Position numbers and translations under genes: made by a program. Below are positions 46,620 to 57,324 of a DNA stretch of 64,000 nt, one piece after another. The stretch's first letter is position 1. Each line of letters opens with the position of its first letter. Source of the DNA: Dipteris shenzhenensis (lineage: Eukaryota > Polypodiophyta > Polypodiopsida > Gleicheniales); the NCBI GenBank assembly GCA_047967505.1, contig CM106538.1. One strand, 5' to 3'. The notes under the pieces were generated by a model. The model had not been told where the DNA came from. It was given only the letters and a program-made list of their open reading frames with translations, and did not search any database.

Positions 46620-49490
46620 ACCTCCCACTTAAAGGACAATGTGCCTTCAAGGGAGAACAACCAGTGAGCATACTATCCAATGCCAATCAATACACGACAA
46701 TACTCAAACCGCTGACTAGGTAGACTCTTCGTCAGCATATCTGCAAGGTTATCATCTGTATGAACCTTGACAAGCTCTATGCGCTTGTCCTCAAGTACCT
46801 CCCTGATGAAATGGTACCTGACCTCAATGTGTTTGGTCTTTGCATGAAAGACCGAATTCTATGCTAGTTGAATAGCACTCATGGAATCACTATGCAATGT
46901 CGGTATACCTGTATGAATCCCCAAATATCCCACTAGCCGATCAAGCCATATAGCCTCCTTGCAACCCTCTGTGGTTGCAACATACTCAGCCTCTGTGGTA
47001 GACAAAGCAATGCACTTCTATGCACGAGACATCCACGACACTGTACCACCTACAAAGCTGAACACATAACCAGAAGTGGATGTCCTACTATCCACATGCC
47101 ATGCATAGTCTGAATCTGTGTACCCAAGTACACGCATGTCTCCTCTACCAAAGCAAATACACATCTCCTTGGTCTTCATGTACCTCATGGTGCACTGCCT
47201 CCCAATGCCTCTAGATTAGCCATATACCGGCTAACAAACTCCCACTGCAAATGCAATGTCTGGTCTAGTAGCTATCATAGCATACATAAGACTCCCAACT
47301 GCTGATGCATAAGGAACCTTGGCCATCATGGCCCACTCCTCATCTGATTTGGGACTATTTGTATGACTCAGTTTCACATATGGAGGCAATGGAGTACTCA
47401 TCGCCTTCCCCTTTCCTACTCCGATCACGCGTGATGCACATACCAAGAATATGATCTGCAAGTCCCAAATCCTTCATATCAAAGGCCTCATGCAACTTGG
47501 CATCTAATGCCTCTGGCTCATAAGTATTCTTGCTAGCCAATAGCATATCATCCACATATAGTGCCATGATTATCAGGCTATTATCCTTAGCCCTTTTAGT
47601 GTAGAGGCAGTGATCAATTTCACTCCTTCCAAAACCCAAGGACCGAATGAAAGCATCAAACTTCTGATACCATTCTCTAGGCACTTGCTTAAGACCATAG
47701 AGGCTCTTCTTCAGCTTGCAAACTAAATGCTCTTTGCCCTTTTCTTCAAAGCCTTTCGGCTGCACCATGTAAATTTCCTCATGCAGATCCCCATGCAAGA
47801 AAGCTGTCTTGACATCCATTTGCATAAGCTCCATATCTTTTGCTGCCACTAGTCCAAGCATGCATCTAATGGTGGTCATCTTCACAACTGGAGAGAATAT
47901 CTCATCAAAGTCCACACCCTTCTCTTGCTTGAACCCTTTAGTGACTAAACGGGCCTTGTACCTAGGCAAATCATCACCTGTGACCTTCATCTTGTAGACC
48001 CATTTACATGGCAATGCTTTCTTTCCATGTGGCAAAGAAACCAAGTCCCAAGTCTTATTCTTCATAAGTGAACTCATCTCTGATTGCATAGCACTCCCAC
48101 TTGTGTTGATCCTCATGCATCATAGCTTCTCTGTAGCAAGAAGGTTCCCCGCAATCAGTAAGCATCACATAGTCTACCCCTGGAACAAACCTATCAGGTG
48201 GTTTAGACACTCTAGATGATCTTCTCAACGGCATTTCAGCTTGCTATCCCACCCTGTCCCACCTGCATATCAGCCATATTTGGCTCATCATTTCCACCAA
48301 TAGATAATCCATCATCTACCCTTGATTGTATACTTGTGGTAGTACTTGGTGGTACCATTTCTTGCACATTTGGTGCATGGACAGCTTGCTATCTATCAAC
48401 ATATGCAGGTGGATTCACATCCTGGAAAGTGATTCTCCTCATTTCCACATCCCTCATGGGTGCCTTATGCATCTTCTTCTCATTGAAGACTACATCATGG
48501 CTGCATATGATCTTCTTTTCTTTTGGATCCTGGAGATGATAGCCCATCTCTCCACCTTCACCATAACCTAGAAAGATGCATTTCCTAGACTTAGGATCTA
48601 GCTTTTTTTGAGGCTTTTTTGGCACATGTGCATATGCCTCACACCCAAATATACACAAATAAGAGTAAGAGGGCTTCTTGTCACTTCATGCCTCTTCAGA
48701 AATACCACCATCCAAACTCTTACCAAGTGATCTATTGATCACATGCATTGCAGTCTTCATTGCCTCAGCCCAAAAACCACCACAAATACTTGCATTGGAA
48801 AGCATGCATTGCAACCTTTCTTGAATGGTACGATTCATCTTTTCTGCAACTGGATTTTGCTCTGGAGTATGAGGGGATGTGAGCTCCCTCTTAATCCTAC
48901 GTGTATCACAGAAATGCTGAAAGTCATGAGAGAGATAATCTCCACCATTGTCAGTTCATAGGCATTTAAGCATTCTACCTTACTGATTCTCAACCAAGGC
49001 CATCCATTTCTGAAATACCTGGAAACATCACTCTTCCAAGCTACGGCATAAGCCCACACTTTCCTAGTTGCATCATCAATGAATGTCACATAGTATTCAG
49101 CCCCGCTTAATGACCGTGTAGGCATGGGACCACGTAGGTCTGAATGCACCAAATCAAGATTTTCAAACTCTTTCTTTCCACTTCTTTTATGGGCTGACTT
49201 AGTCTGCTTCCCATAGAGACAGTGCTCAAAAAAATCAAAATCAGAAAAACTCAAATGCGGTACATATCCCAAATGGCATAAGAGTTTTATTCCATTCTGG
49301 CTCATGTGCCCCAACCTACAATGCCACAAAGAAGTACTTAGCTGCTCGGTTATTGCAACAACATGATCAAACACCTCTGATACATGTAAGGGATACAAAG
49401 TCCCACACTTGGCACCCCTAGCCAAAAGCATAGAGCCCTTCTGAATTTTCCAACTCTGAAAGCCAAAAGTGGTGTGAAAACCAGCATCAT
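46620..49490 (-). pseudogene. copia EF pol, main part: integrase, RT, RNase H
   Basis: Minus strand. A GAG-pre-integrase block (LWHCRLGHMSQNGIKLL, 49,330), the integrase core start VHSDLRGPMPTRS and YVTFIDDATRKVW (49,090), then a frame change before TDNGGDYLSHDF. The integrase C-terminal region has KCIFLGYGEGG. RT is a clean 253-codon frame (48,116-47,355) with QMDVKTAFLHGDL and catalytic ALYVDDMLLAS (47,560). RNase H holds ATRPDIAFAVG, LSTTEAEY (about 46,995) and HAKTKHIEVRYHF. Stops occur in the linker and RNase H. Its 5' continuation is not upstream here but at 56,126-50,200 in the opposite orientation, beyond the inversion breakpoint at CTAG (49,491-49,494). Confidence 0.88.
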
Positions 49491-49494
49491 CTAG

Positions 49495-49710
49495 CAGCGA
49501 CGAAGATATTCTAATTCCTTGCAGCCAAAGGTTTGCCCCTTTGAGATGTATCTCCAGTAGGAAGGGCTTGGAGAATGGCAGAGAAACAGAGGAGAACAGG
49601 CTTTAGCAAGATTTGGGAAGAAGGAGAAGAGATGGTGAAGAAGAAGATGGAGAAGAAGATGATGATGTGGTAGAAATGGGATCAAGGGGGATCAAACAGC
49701 TCTGATACCA
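49495..49710 (-). other. copia G leader and primer-binding site
   Basis: The primer-binding site TGGTATCAGAGC (minus, 49,710-49,699) follows the LTR directly. The rest is a TTC-rich leader without gag. It ends at the inversion breakpoint, and its continuation is at 56,131 (plus). Confidence 0.8.
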
Positions 49711-49979
49711 TGATGGTAAATTGAAAGGAAAGAATAGAGTGAACACAAACTCAGAATACTTGCATATAGGATGAAGAAGAGTGAGGTCATTATGTAGGCA
49801 CCTCTTACATGCTCACTGACATCACTGATGACTTCAGAGCTCCACAATCATCTCCTCAATCTGCTCTTAGATTCTCTCAATCATCCTATGTGGCTTCTAC
49901 CACCACCTAACTGTGCCTCTAGCACTCATACATAGAAGCCAAGGTGTGCCTGAGTCATACACCTTGAGATATCCCAACA
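49711..49979 (-). repeat. 5' LTR of copia G (269 bp)
   Basis: On the minus strand it runs TGTTGGGATATCTCAAGG (from 49,979) to TTACCATCA (49,711). The same LTR lies in plus orientation at 57,036-57,324, where it is 20 bp longer because of a short tandem duplication. Gene J sequence abuts its outer end. Confidence 0.92.
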
Positions 49980-50177
49980 TTGTTATCTGCTTGTTGTACC
50001 AGTGAGCGCTTTGTATCTCATCTTGTTCTTGAAAAGAATAGTTTTCTGCAAAATCTACGACAGATACAATAGTGGATTGAACCACGTGACCTATAAGCTC
50101 CCTTGGCTGGGTGCTCTTATATGAGAGTAGCCATCTCTTTTTATCGAATCCTTTGACATTGACATTTTAAAATCTCC
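49980..50177 (-). pseudogene. gene J, 5' half: transposase-like protein of unnamed family
   Basis: Minus-strand open frame reading KRWLLSYKSTQPRELI, then VVDFAENYSF, EQDEIQSAHWYNKQIT, cut by the copia G LTR at 49,979. It continues at 57,325 (plus) on the far side of G. DFAENYSF-type strings open a conserved domain that I have seen in uncharacterised plant and animal proteins. An RNase H-like (DDE) fold is my inference from the spacing of D(FAENY), WS(D)G and HGKGEHDG in the joined halves. The upstream end is unclear and borders copia EF sequence. Confidence 0.6.
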
Positions 50178-50199
50178 TCCATTTTAGAGCAACGTGGTT

Positions 50200-50396
50200 G
50201 TCTTCCCTTATTTCATTTGGACAGACATTAAATGTCTTCTTCTTTAGCTTCAAACTGCAATGCTTGCATGTGCAACAAATGCATTCAATCCTATGCCACT
50301 CACGGTCTCCCTTTGGACAAACCATTGGCTCCCACAGAGACCTCAGGCTTATTCCCAGGATTGGATTTTGGATCCTGGTGCTTCATTCCATGTTTT
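50200..50396 (+). pseudogene. copia EF: gag end and protease start
   Basis: Plus strand, frame ending DWILDPGASFHV (about 50,365-50,395). This is the copia protease active-site region with Pro in place of Ser in D-S-G. Copia C interrupts it at 50,397 and it resumes at 55,931. The upstream gag part is decayed. Confidence 0.75.
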
Positions 50397-50748
50397 TGTG
50401 AAGATAGTGGGAGAGAGGGAAGGAGTCTCACTTGCGACTTTCTCACATACCCAATGGGGGAATACACACAAAGGTGGAGGCTGAAAATAGTTTTCCTCTT
50501 CTTAGTTGTGAAAGCCAAAAGAACTCTAGTACAAAGAAATAGGACAACCCTATACATGGGTCTCAAACCAAACTCAGCTAACTAAGGTGGCATACTAACT
50601 GAGCCACGAACTAGAGTACATAAGGATAACTATCATCCAGCTATTATTCATGGGTGGTGTACCAACTGCATCTGCAGCTAACAAGTCGGTGACATAAATG
50701 CACAACGGTCACCCTGGCATATCACGAGTGGAGCTCGATATCTCAACA
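50397..50748 (-). repeat. 3' LTR of copia C
   Basis: 352 bp, TG...CA bounded, preceded on the minus strand by the polypurine tract at 50,760-50,749. Confidence 0.92.
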
Positions 50749-50760
50749 CTCCCCCTCGAG
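50749..50760 (-). promoter_or_regulatory. polypurine tract of copia C
   Basis: CTCGAGGGGGAG immediately before the 3' LTR, the plus-strand primer site for reverse transcription. It overlaps the end of the pol frame. Confidence 0.85.
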
Positions 50761-53700
50761 CTCAATCCCAATTCTTGCACACCAAGCAGGTCTCTGAACT
50801 TGCGTAGCTTCTCTACACCCAATGCCTTCGTGAATATATCAGCTACTTGATCCTCTGTACTGACATAAACTAGATCAATAAGACCTAGTAAAACCTTCTC
50901 CTACACATAGTGATAATGCACCTCAATGTGCTTTGTTCTAGCATGATAGACTGGGTTATTTGCCAAGTGTATACTGCTCATGTTGTCACAATAAATGACA
51001 ACTGGCCCATCTATAAACTGATGCATATCATAAAGTAGCTTATGCAACCAAGCTACCTCACATGCAGCCATCACTACACCCTTGTACTCAGCCTCTGTGC
51101 TCGACAAGGAGCCTGTAGGTTGTTTCTTACTGCTCCAAGTGAATGCAACACTCCCAAAAGAGAACACATATCTAGTGGTGGATCGTCTATCAGAAATACT
51201 ACCAGCCCAATCAGCATCAGTGTATCCATGAAACTGTATCTGAACCCGAACCTCATAAAATAGTCCATACTGCAATGTGGACTTCACATACTTGAGTATG
51301 TGTCTAGCTGCATTCAAATGCGATTTCCTTGGAGCCTACATAAACTGACTTACCAATCCAACAACATAGCTCAAATCTGGTGTGGTAATAGTCAATGTAT
51401 AAATCAAACTTCCTACTATGCGTCTGTACATAGTAGGGTCTTCCAGAAGCTCACCTGCATCTGTGCTTAGCTTCAGATTCTGCTCCAAAGGAACCGAAAT
51501 AGGCTTACAGCTTGTCATCCCATATTTGGATAGCATGTCCAATCCATACTACCTCTGCAAGAGCCATATCTCACTTGGTGATCTAATCACCTCAATGCCC
51601 AAGAAATAACGCAGCTCTTCCAAATCCTTCATCTGAAACTTCTACTTCAATAGCATTTTTACATGAAGGATATCTTCATCACTATCACCTGTGATGATCA
51701 AATCATCAACATAAATGACAAGCAGCATAATATATTACCTTTCTCTATTTTTCTCACATAAAGTGAGAAATCTGCCTTGGAAATCTGAAAGCCAATAGTG
51801 ACAAGATACTGTCCGATCTTGTCAGACCATGCTCTAGGTGCTTGCTTCAAGCCATACAAGGCTTTTTTCAAACTACAAACAAACTTAGGATGAACAGCAT
51901 GAACATAACCTAGTGGCTGCTCCATAAAGACCTCTTCTTGCAAATCACCATGCAAGAAGGCATTCTTTACATCCATCTGATGTAAAGACCATCCCTTTGA
52001 TGCAGCCATAGCAATGACTGCTCTTATGGTTGCCATCCTTGCAACCCGATTGAATGTTTCTTCATAATCAATGCCATATGTCTGTGCATACCCTTTGACA
52101 ACTAATCTTGCCTTGTATTTGTTCACAGAACCATCTGCATTGTGCTTCACCTTATAAACCCACTTACAGCCAATTGCATTCTTGTCTTTAGGCAAAGGCA
52201 CCAATTCCCATGTAGCATTTGCTTCCAAGGCATCCGTTTCTTCATCCATGGCTTTCTCCCATTTTTCTTTTCCCATGGCTTACTCAAAAGAAGTGGGCTC
52301 TAGTTCTTGTATTACTTTGACCATATAGGCATAGTGAATGGCTGTAAATCCATCATATTTTAGTCTATCCATAGGATACCTAGCTCTGGTAGATCTGCAC
52401 AAAATAGGCTCACTTCTAGGTGCTCTCAAAACATCCCTGGTCTTCCTTACTCTAGGTGTAACAACAAAAGGAATACTCAACTCATCATCAATGCTCTGTT
52501 CTGAGCCACTGGATTCACCATCCACATAAGAGTGACCTACATTCACATCAAACATGGGTTGATCTACCTTCTCTTTTCCTTTTTGTGATACCTGCATACC
52601 ACTATCTGCATTACTTTGAGGAGATTCTCCTGATCTCAGTCTGCCTGTCCATGAAGTATGTGAACCACTGCTAGAGGACACTCCAGGTCCACTAATATTT
52701 TTTTATTGCTGTTGTGAATTCTATGCAGCATTACCATTTTGTGCATACATCAGTCATCACATTTACTGATTTATACCAGCTGCTCATCTCATCAGAAACA
52801 ACATCTCTACTCACTGTAAACTTACGAGTAGAAGGGTTATAGCATCTATACCCTTTCTGCTGTAGAGAATAACCAATAAAGATGCACTTCTCAACTTTTG
52901 GATCCAACTTGGACCTCAACTCATCTGGCACATGAACATAGGCAATGCAACCAAAAATTTTGAAATGAGAAATATCTGGTTTCCTACCAGTATACATCTC
53001 CTCTAGCGTCATGCCATGTATTGTTGCAGCGGGAGTCCTGTTCATTATGTAAACTTCTGTTCAACCCAATAATAATCTGGTAGGTCTTTTTCATTTAGCA
53101 TGGCCAGAGATACCTCTCCAATATGCCTGTTTTTCCTTTCTGCAATTGCATTTGCTGTGGGGTATGACTGCATGAATATTGCTGCTTTATGCCATGCTCT
53201 TGCAGGAACCTTGCAAACTCATTTGAGAGGTACTCTCCCCCTCCATCTGACCTTAGGCATTTTGTTTGCAGGCCTGTTTCTTTTTCAACCATAGCTTTAA
53301 AAGCTTTGAAGTGCCCAAACACTTCACTTTTCTTTTTCATAAAATACACCCAAACTTTTCTGCTATAGTCATTAATAAAAGTGACAAAATAATGACAGCC
53401 TCCAATAGATGCAACTTTAGTAGTCCACATGTCAGAGTGGATTAATTCTAATGGCTTCTTACTCTCTTGAACATGCCTAGGAAATGGTTTCCTTGCCTGT
53501 TTTCCAAATTAACAGGCTTCACATAACTTATGCATTTTTGCAACCTTAAATTTAGGCAATCCTGCAACAATATTTTGAGCCTGCATTGATTTAAGTCACT
53601 GTACATTAACATGACCAATGCGTTTATGCCAGATATCAATATCTGCAACTACACCGGTCCCATGTGCAAACATTGTCACACTCAATTCAAGCATGTCTGC

Positions 53701-54110
53701 ATCCAATGTAAACATCTTGCCCTTCTTCTTTCCTTTTGCTATCAAGCGACCATTATTTTTCATATCCTCAACAAAGCATCCATGAGGATTAAATCTGACC
53801 TGCAAGCCCTGCTCAACCATTTGAGCAACAAAAACCAGGTTCTTGGTGATATTCGGGACATGAAATACATCAGACAGTATTTCTTTTTCCCATCTTGCAT
53901 AGACAAAGGAATTTTACCAATCCGCACAATAGGATGTGCAGTATCATCACCAGTCTCCACAAATCCTGGTCTTTCCATTTTCCTTGCATCTTGCATCCAT
54001 TCTGCATGACTTGTCATGTGGTTTGATGCACTTGAGTCAACATACCACACATCATTGCTTTCTTTTGCACTTGTCATAGAATTGGTCATGTGCTGCACCA
54101 TAAACAAATG
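50761..54110 (-). pseudogene. copia C pol: protease, integrase, RT, RNase H
   Basis: Minus strand. Protease YVDSSASNHMTS (about 54,040), in which the catalytic Gly of DSG is Ser. GAG-pre-integrase IDIWHKRIGHVNVQ (53,630). Integrase FVTFINDYSRKVWVYFM (53,370) and LRSDGGGEYLSNEF (53,250). C-terminal integrase KCIFIGYS (52,880). [19 protein letters not shown] (52,200) and [13 protein letters not shown] (51,975); the catalytic YVDD region near 51,720 is present but out of frame by a one-base change. RNase H has LSSTEAEY (51,100) and [14 protein letters not shown] (50,920), then TAG and a conserved tail. Several stops and frame changes prevent a full product. Confidence 0.9.
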
Positions 54111-55053
54111 CTCATTTCTGTCATCACCCTGTCTACTAGAGGATGCATAATTGCCTTGCTACAATTTTCCATTCATAGTGTCATTCTGCTTTTTGTAGCA
54201 CTGTTTAGCCATATGACCCATTTTACCACAATAGTAGCATTCAACATTGTTGTTTGCATTTTGACCTCTCTGCCATCCACCATGACCTCTTTAGCTCCCC
54301 TTGCCTCTAGAGTTACCACGTCCTCCTCCAAAGGACTGGTTTTCTTGAATTTCCTGCATATTTTGATTTCTACCACGGCCTCCAGATCATCCTCCTCTAC
54401 CTCTACCTCTACCTCTTCCAAAAGACAGTTTCTTTTGAAGTTCCTCCTGAAGAAGATGCACCACCATTTCTCTACTCCTCAGAAATTAGAAGAGCAAACA
54501 ACTCCTCAAAATCTAGAAATTTTTCATGGACAGCAATGGATGTCCGGAACTGTGCATAATCCTTTCCTAGACCATTCAAGGTCACAGAAACTAGATCATC
54601 ATCTTCCACTGTCAACCTAATGGAAGCAAGTGCATCTGCAATTTTCTTCACCTTCATGTGGTAGTCATTGATGCTCATATTTTCTCTCCGCACATTGTGC
54701 AACTCCTGCTTGAGCTGCATTTTCCTGGCTTGCATATTTGTGTTGTACATTTTTGCCAAAGTATCCCATGCCTCCTTTGGCGTACTTGCATTTTGAATAT
54801 GCACAATCGTAGAATCCGAAATACTGATAGACAGCCAGTATATAACTTTTCTGGCTCTCTCATGCCATCCTTTAAATGCCTACATTTCCTATTGATTGGC
54901 AACATTAGGAAGAATTAGTTCTTCTTCATTTCCTATAATGAACTCCCAATAGCCTTTTCCCATAAGGAAATTCGTCATTCTAAACTTCCATGCCTGGAAG
55001 TTGTTTTTGTCAAGCTTTTCATTGACAATCTATGAAAGAGAATTAGATGCCAT
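54111..55053 (-). pseudogene. copia C gag
   Basis: ATG at 55,053 (MASNSLS). The UBN2 domain has EKLDKNNFQAWKFRMTNFLMG, STPKEAWDTLAKMY (54,780) and MSINDYHMKVKKIADAL (54,670). A Gly/Arg-rich tail and a CCHC knuckle follow at about 54,240 in another frame. Stops lie near 55,034, 54,890 and 54,477. Confidence 0.87.
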
Positions 55054-55565
55054 TACAGAACACTGCAAAAAACACAGCTTCTGGCTCACACGAGCAAATC
55101 TGCAAAACTGACGAAAGTGGTATTTGACCACACAGTCACTTCCTAGTGACGATTTTGTATCAACAGGAAATAAGGATGATCTTGTAACTCCTAGTATCTC
55201 TGCGCACAGGCATACGATGCAATTTTTGTGGCAACTTTTCACCGAATTACAGAGCAGTGTTCGCACAACAAAAACAGGGCCTTTTTCTAAGTGCCTGCGA
55301 AGAACTTCCACCTTCAAAGCGGGCCCTGAAATGGCCTCGAATAAAAAAAATAAAGTCACCGAGGCTTCATCTATTCCCGTAGCATATACTGCCCTCTTGC
55401 CACACTGCGAAGGGCGTCTCAATCTGAGACAGTGCACTCTTGCACTTCCGGCGATGCTACCTGCAGAGATTTGCTCCCAAACTCAAAAAAGGAAAGCAAC
55501 ACTGGTCCTCTTACTAGGACACTGTGAACTTGGTTTGCTTTCTTGAGCTCCTTACACTGAACCAG

Positions 55566-55577
55566 GCTCTAATACCA
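55566..55577 (-). promoter_or_regulatory. primer-binding site of copia C
   Basis: TGGTATTAGAGC directly inside the 5' LTR, one mismatch to the copia consensus. Confidence 0.88.
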
Positions 55578-55930
55578 TGTGAAGATAGTGGGAGAGAGGG
55601 AAGGAGTCTCACTTGTAGCTTTCTCACATACAAAATGGGGGAATACACACAAAGGTGGAGGCTGAAAATAGTTTTCATCTTCTTAGTTGTGAAAGCCAAA
55701 AGAACTCTAGTACAAAGAAATAGGAGAACCTGTAAGTGGGTCTCAAACCAAACTCAGCTAACTAAGGTGGCATATTAACTGAGCCACGAACTAGAGTACA
55801 TAAGGATAGCTGTCATCCAGCTATTATTCATGGGCGGTGTACCAACTGCATCTGCAGCTAACAAGTCAGTGACTTATTTATGGACAACGGTCACCCTGGA
55901 ATATCATGAGTGGAGCTAGATATCTCAACA
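55578..55930 (-). repeat. 5' LTR of copia C
   Basis: 353 bp, colinear with the 3' LTR. Differences are scattered substitutions and two short clusters (near 55,730 and 55,880). Confidence 0.92.
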
Positions 55931-56126
55931 CTTACTCCTCATAGGGAATGGTTCTCCACTTATGACAGTGGAAAGACAGGTTGTGTGCATCTTGGAAATG
56001 ACTATGCATGTGACATAGTGGGAGCAGGTGACAAAGTTTTCTTTTGCAAATGGGTCTGCATTTGTTTTGAAACATGTGAAACATGTGCCTAAGTTGACCA
56101 AGAGTTTTATTTTAGTGGGTTTTGTG
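55931..56126 (+). pseudogene. copia EF: protease continuation
   Basis: Resumes after copia C with TPHREWFSTYDSGKTGC, then GNDYACDIVGAGD, typical of the copia protease body. A frame change follows, then ANGSAFVLKHVKHVPKLTKS, the block that leads into the GAG-pre-integrase domain. It stops at the CTAG breakpoint; the next domain is at 49,490 on the minus strand. Confidence 0.8.
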
Positions 56127-56130
56127 CTAG

Positions 56131-56665
56131 CTCTCACATCTCAAAATTATCACTTAAAATTTCTTTCTTTGAATTGAAGATGGTTAGTGGCACTCCTTTG
56201 GCTGCCCATGTCAATTACATGCAGAGTCTTATGACTCAACTTGCTTCTATCAACTCTCCTATCACTACAGATGATGCTATGGCAGTGTTGCTTAAGAGTA
56301 TGCCTGAAGATTATGATCATATTGTTACCACTTTGAAAAATCTTCCTAATCCTAATCTTGAAGGTATTATCTCTGCTCTCCAAGAAGAAGAAAGGCACAT
56401 GGAGCTCAAGAAAGGCAATGACATAGCTTATGCCATAAAAATCCAGAAGGGCAAGTTTTCACCTTGCAATCATTGTGGGAAGACTAATCACCTCTCAAAA
56501 GACTGCTTCAAAATCAATCCATGCAAACACTGTGGCAAAAACAATCATCATGAGAAGTTTTGCAAAGCCAAAAAGGAAGCAACTTCAAAGACAGAAAATG
56601 CCAATCTACTTTTAGTTGATGTGCCTCCACAAGATGAGGCATCCTTTGAAGATTATGCTTTTTAA
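56131..56665 (+). pseudogene. copia G gag with two zinc knuckles
   Basis: Open frame from about 56,174 to TAA at 56,663-56,665. The second half of a UBN2 domain (HVNYMQSLMTQLASINSPIT, VLLKSMPEDYDHIVTTLKN) is followed by two perfect CCHC knuckles, CNHCGKTNHLSKDC and CKHCGKNNHHEKFC, and an acidic end. The N-terminal half is missing and no pol follows, so G is internally deleted. Confidence 0.85.
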
Positions 56666-57035
56666 ATCATCTCTATATATGCTCTAGATCTCTCTTTTTA
56701 TGTTGAGTCAAGGTACTCAGCCTAGATAGTCCTTCGAAATGAATGAAATAAATTATTGTGTTTTGTAAACACCTCTAGTCACCTTATGATATAGGCCATG
56801 TGTATGTGTTTTGCTCCATGGTACTTGCTGCAGACATTGTGCGCATGTACATGCAGGGGAGATAACCATTGGAAGGTCTTTTTGTATCCCTGTTGTTTAC
56901 CTTACACCCATGGGAACCCTTGCCAGCTTGAGATCCTAGCCATTGATAGATCCATGACCACCATGAGATGACATGAGACACCTTGTGCTAGCTGTATCCT
57001 TGACATAGCCTGAGGCATTCCCTTGAGAGGGGGTT
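56666..57035 (+). other. copia G 3' noncoding region and polypurine tract
   Basis: No gene. It ends TTGAGAGGGGGTT at 57,023-57,035, the polypurine tract, directly before the LTR. Confidence 0.75.
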
Positions 57036-57324
57036 TGTTGGGATATCTCAAGGTGTATGACTCAGGCACACCTTGGTTTCTATGTGTGAGTGCTAGAGGC
57101 ACAGTTAGGTGCCCATAAGCACAGTTAGGTGTTGGTAGAAGCCACATAGGATGATTGAGAGAATCTAGGAGCAGATTGAGGAGATGATTGTGGAGCTCTG
57201 AAGTCATCAGTGATGTCAGTGAGCATGTAAGAGGTGCCTACATAAGGACCTCACTCTTCTTCATTCTATATGCAAGTATTCTGAGTTTGTGTTCACTATA
57301 TTCTTTCCTTTCAGTTTACCATCA
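57036..57324 (+). repeat. 3' LTR of copia G (289 bp)
   Basis: TGTTGGGATATCTC to TTACCATCA. It is 20 bp longer than the 49,711 copy because CACAGTTAGGTG and adjoining bases are duplicated at about 57,100-57,130. It is followed by AACAT; the other LTR is bordered by AACAA, a near-perfect 5-bp target duplication across the inversion. Confidence 0.92.

Larger units (their letters stand above)
50397..55930 (-). mobile_element. Ty1/copia element C, full length with two LTRs
   Basis: A 5,534-bp minus-strand element. The 5' LTR is 55,930-55,578 (353 bp) and the 3' LTR 50,748-50,397 (352 bp); they are about 93% identical by eye. LTRs run TGTTGAGATATC to ATCTTCACA. It has a primer-binding site, gag, pol and a polypurine tract. 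The flanking pentamers are GTTTT (50,392-50,396) and CTTAC (55,931-55,935), compatible with a decayed GTTAC duplication in the copia EF protease gene. LTR divergence and coding lesions indicate an old insertion. It is the same family as copia A. Confidence 0.92.
49495..56126. other. inverted segment of about 6.6 kb with CTAG at both breakpoints
   Basis: CTAG stands at 49,491-49,494 and again at 56,127-56,130. Left of the first is the 5'-truncated copia EF pol (minus). Right of the second is the copia G leader and gag (plus). The inside carries, from left, the copia G leader and 5' LTR (minus), the 5' half of gene J (minus), and copia EF protease (plus) with copia C inside it. Turning the segment round joins the EF protease part to EF pol in frame, places both G LTRs in direct orientation around G gag, and brings the two halves of gene J together across G. 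CTAG is its own reverse complement, so the exact cut inside it cannot be assigned. Confidence 0.85.
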
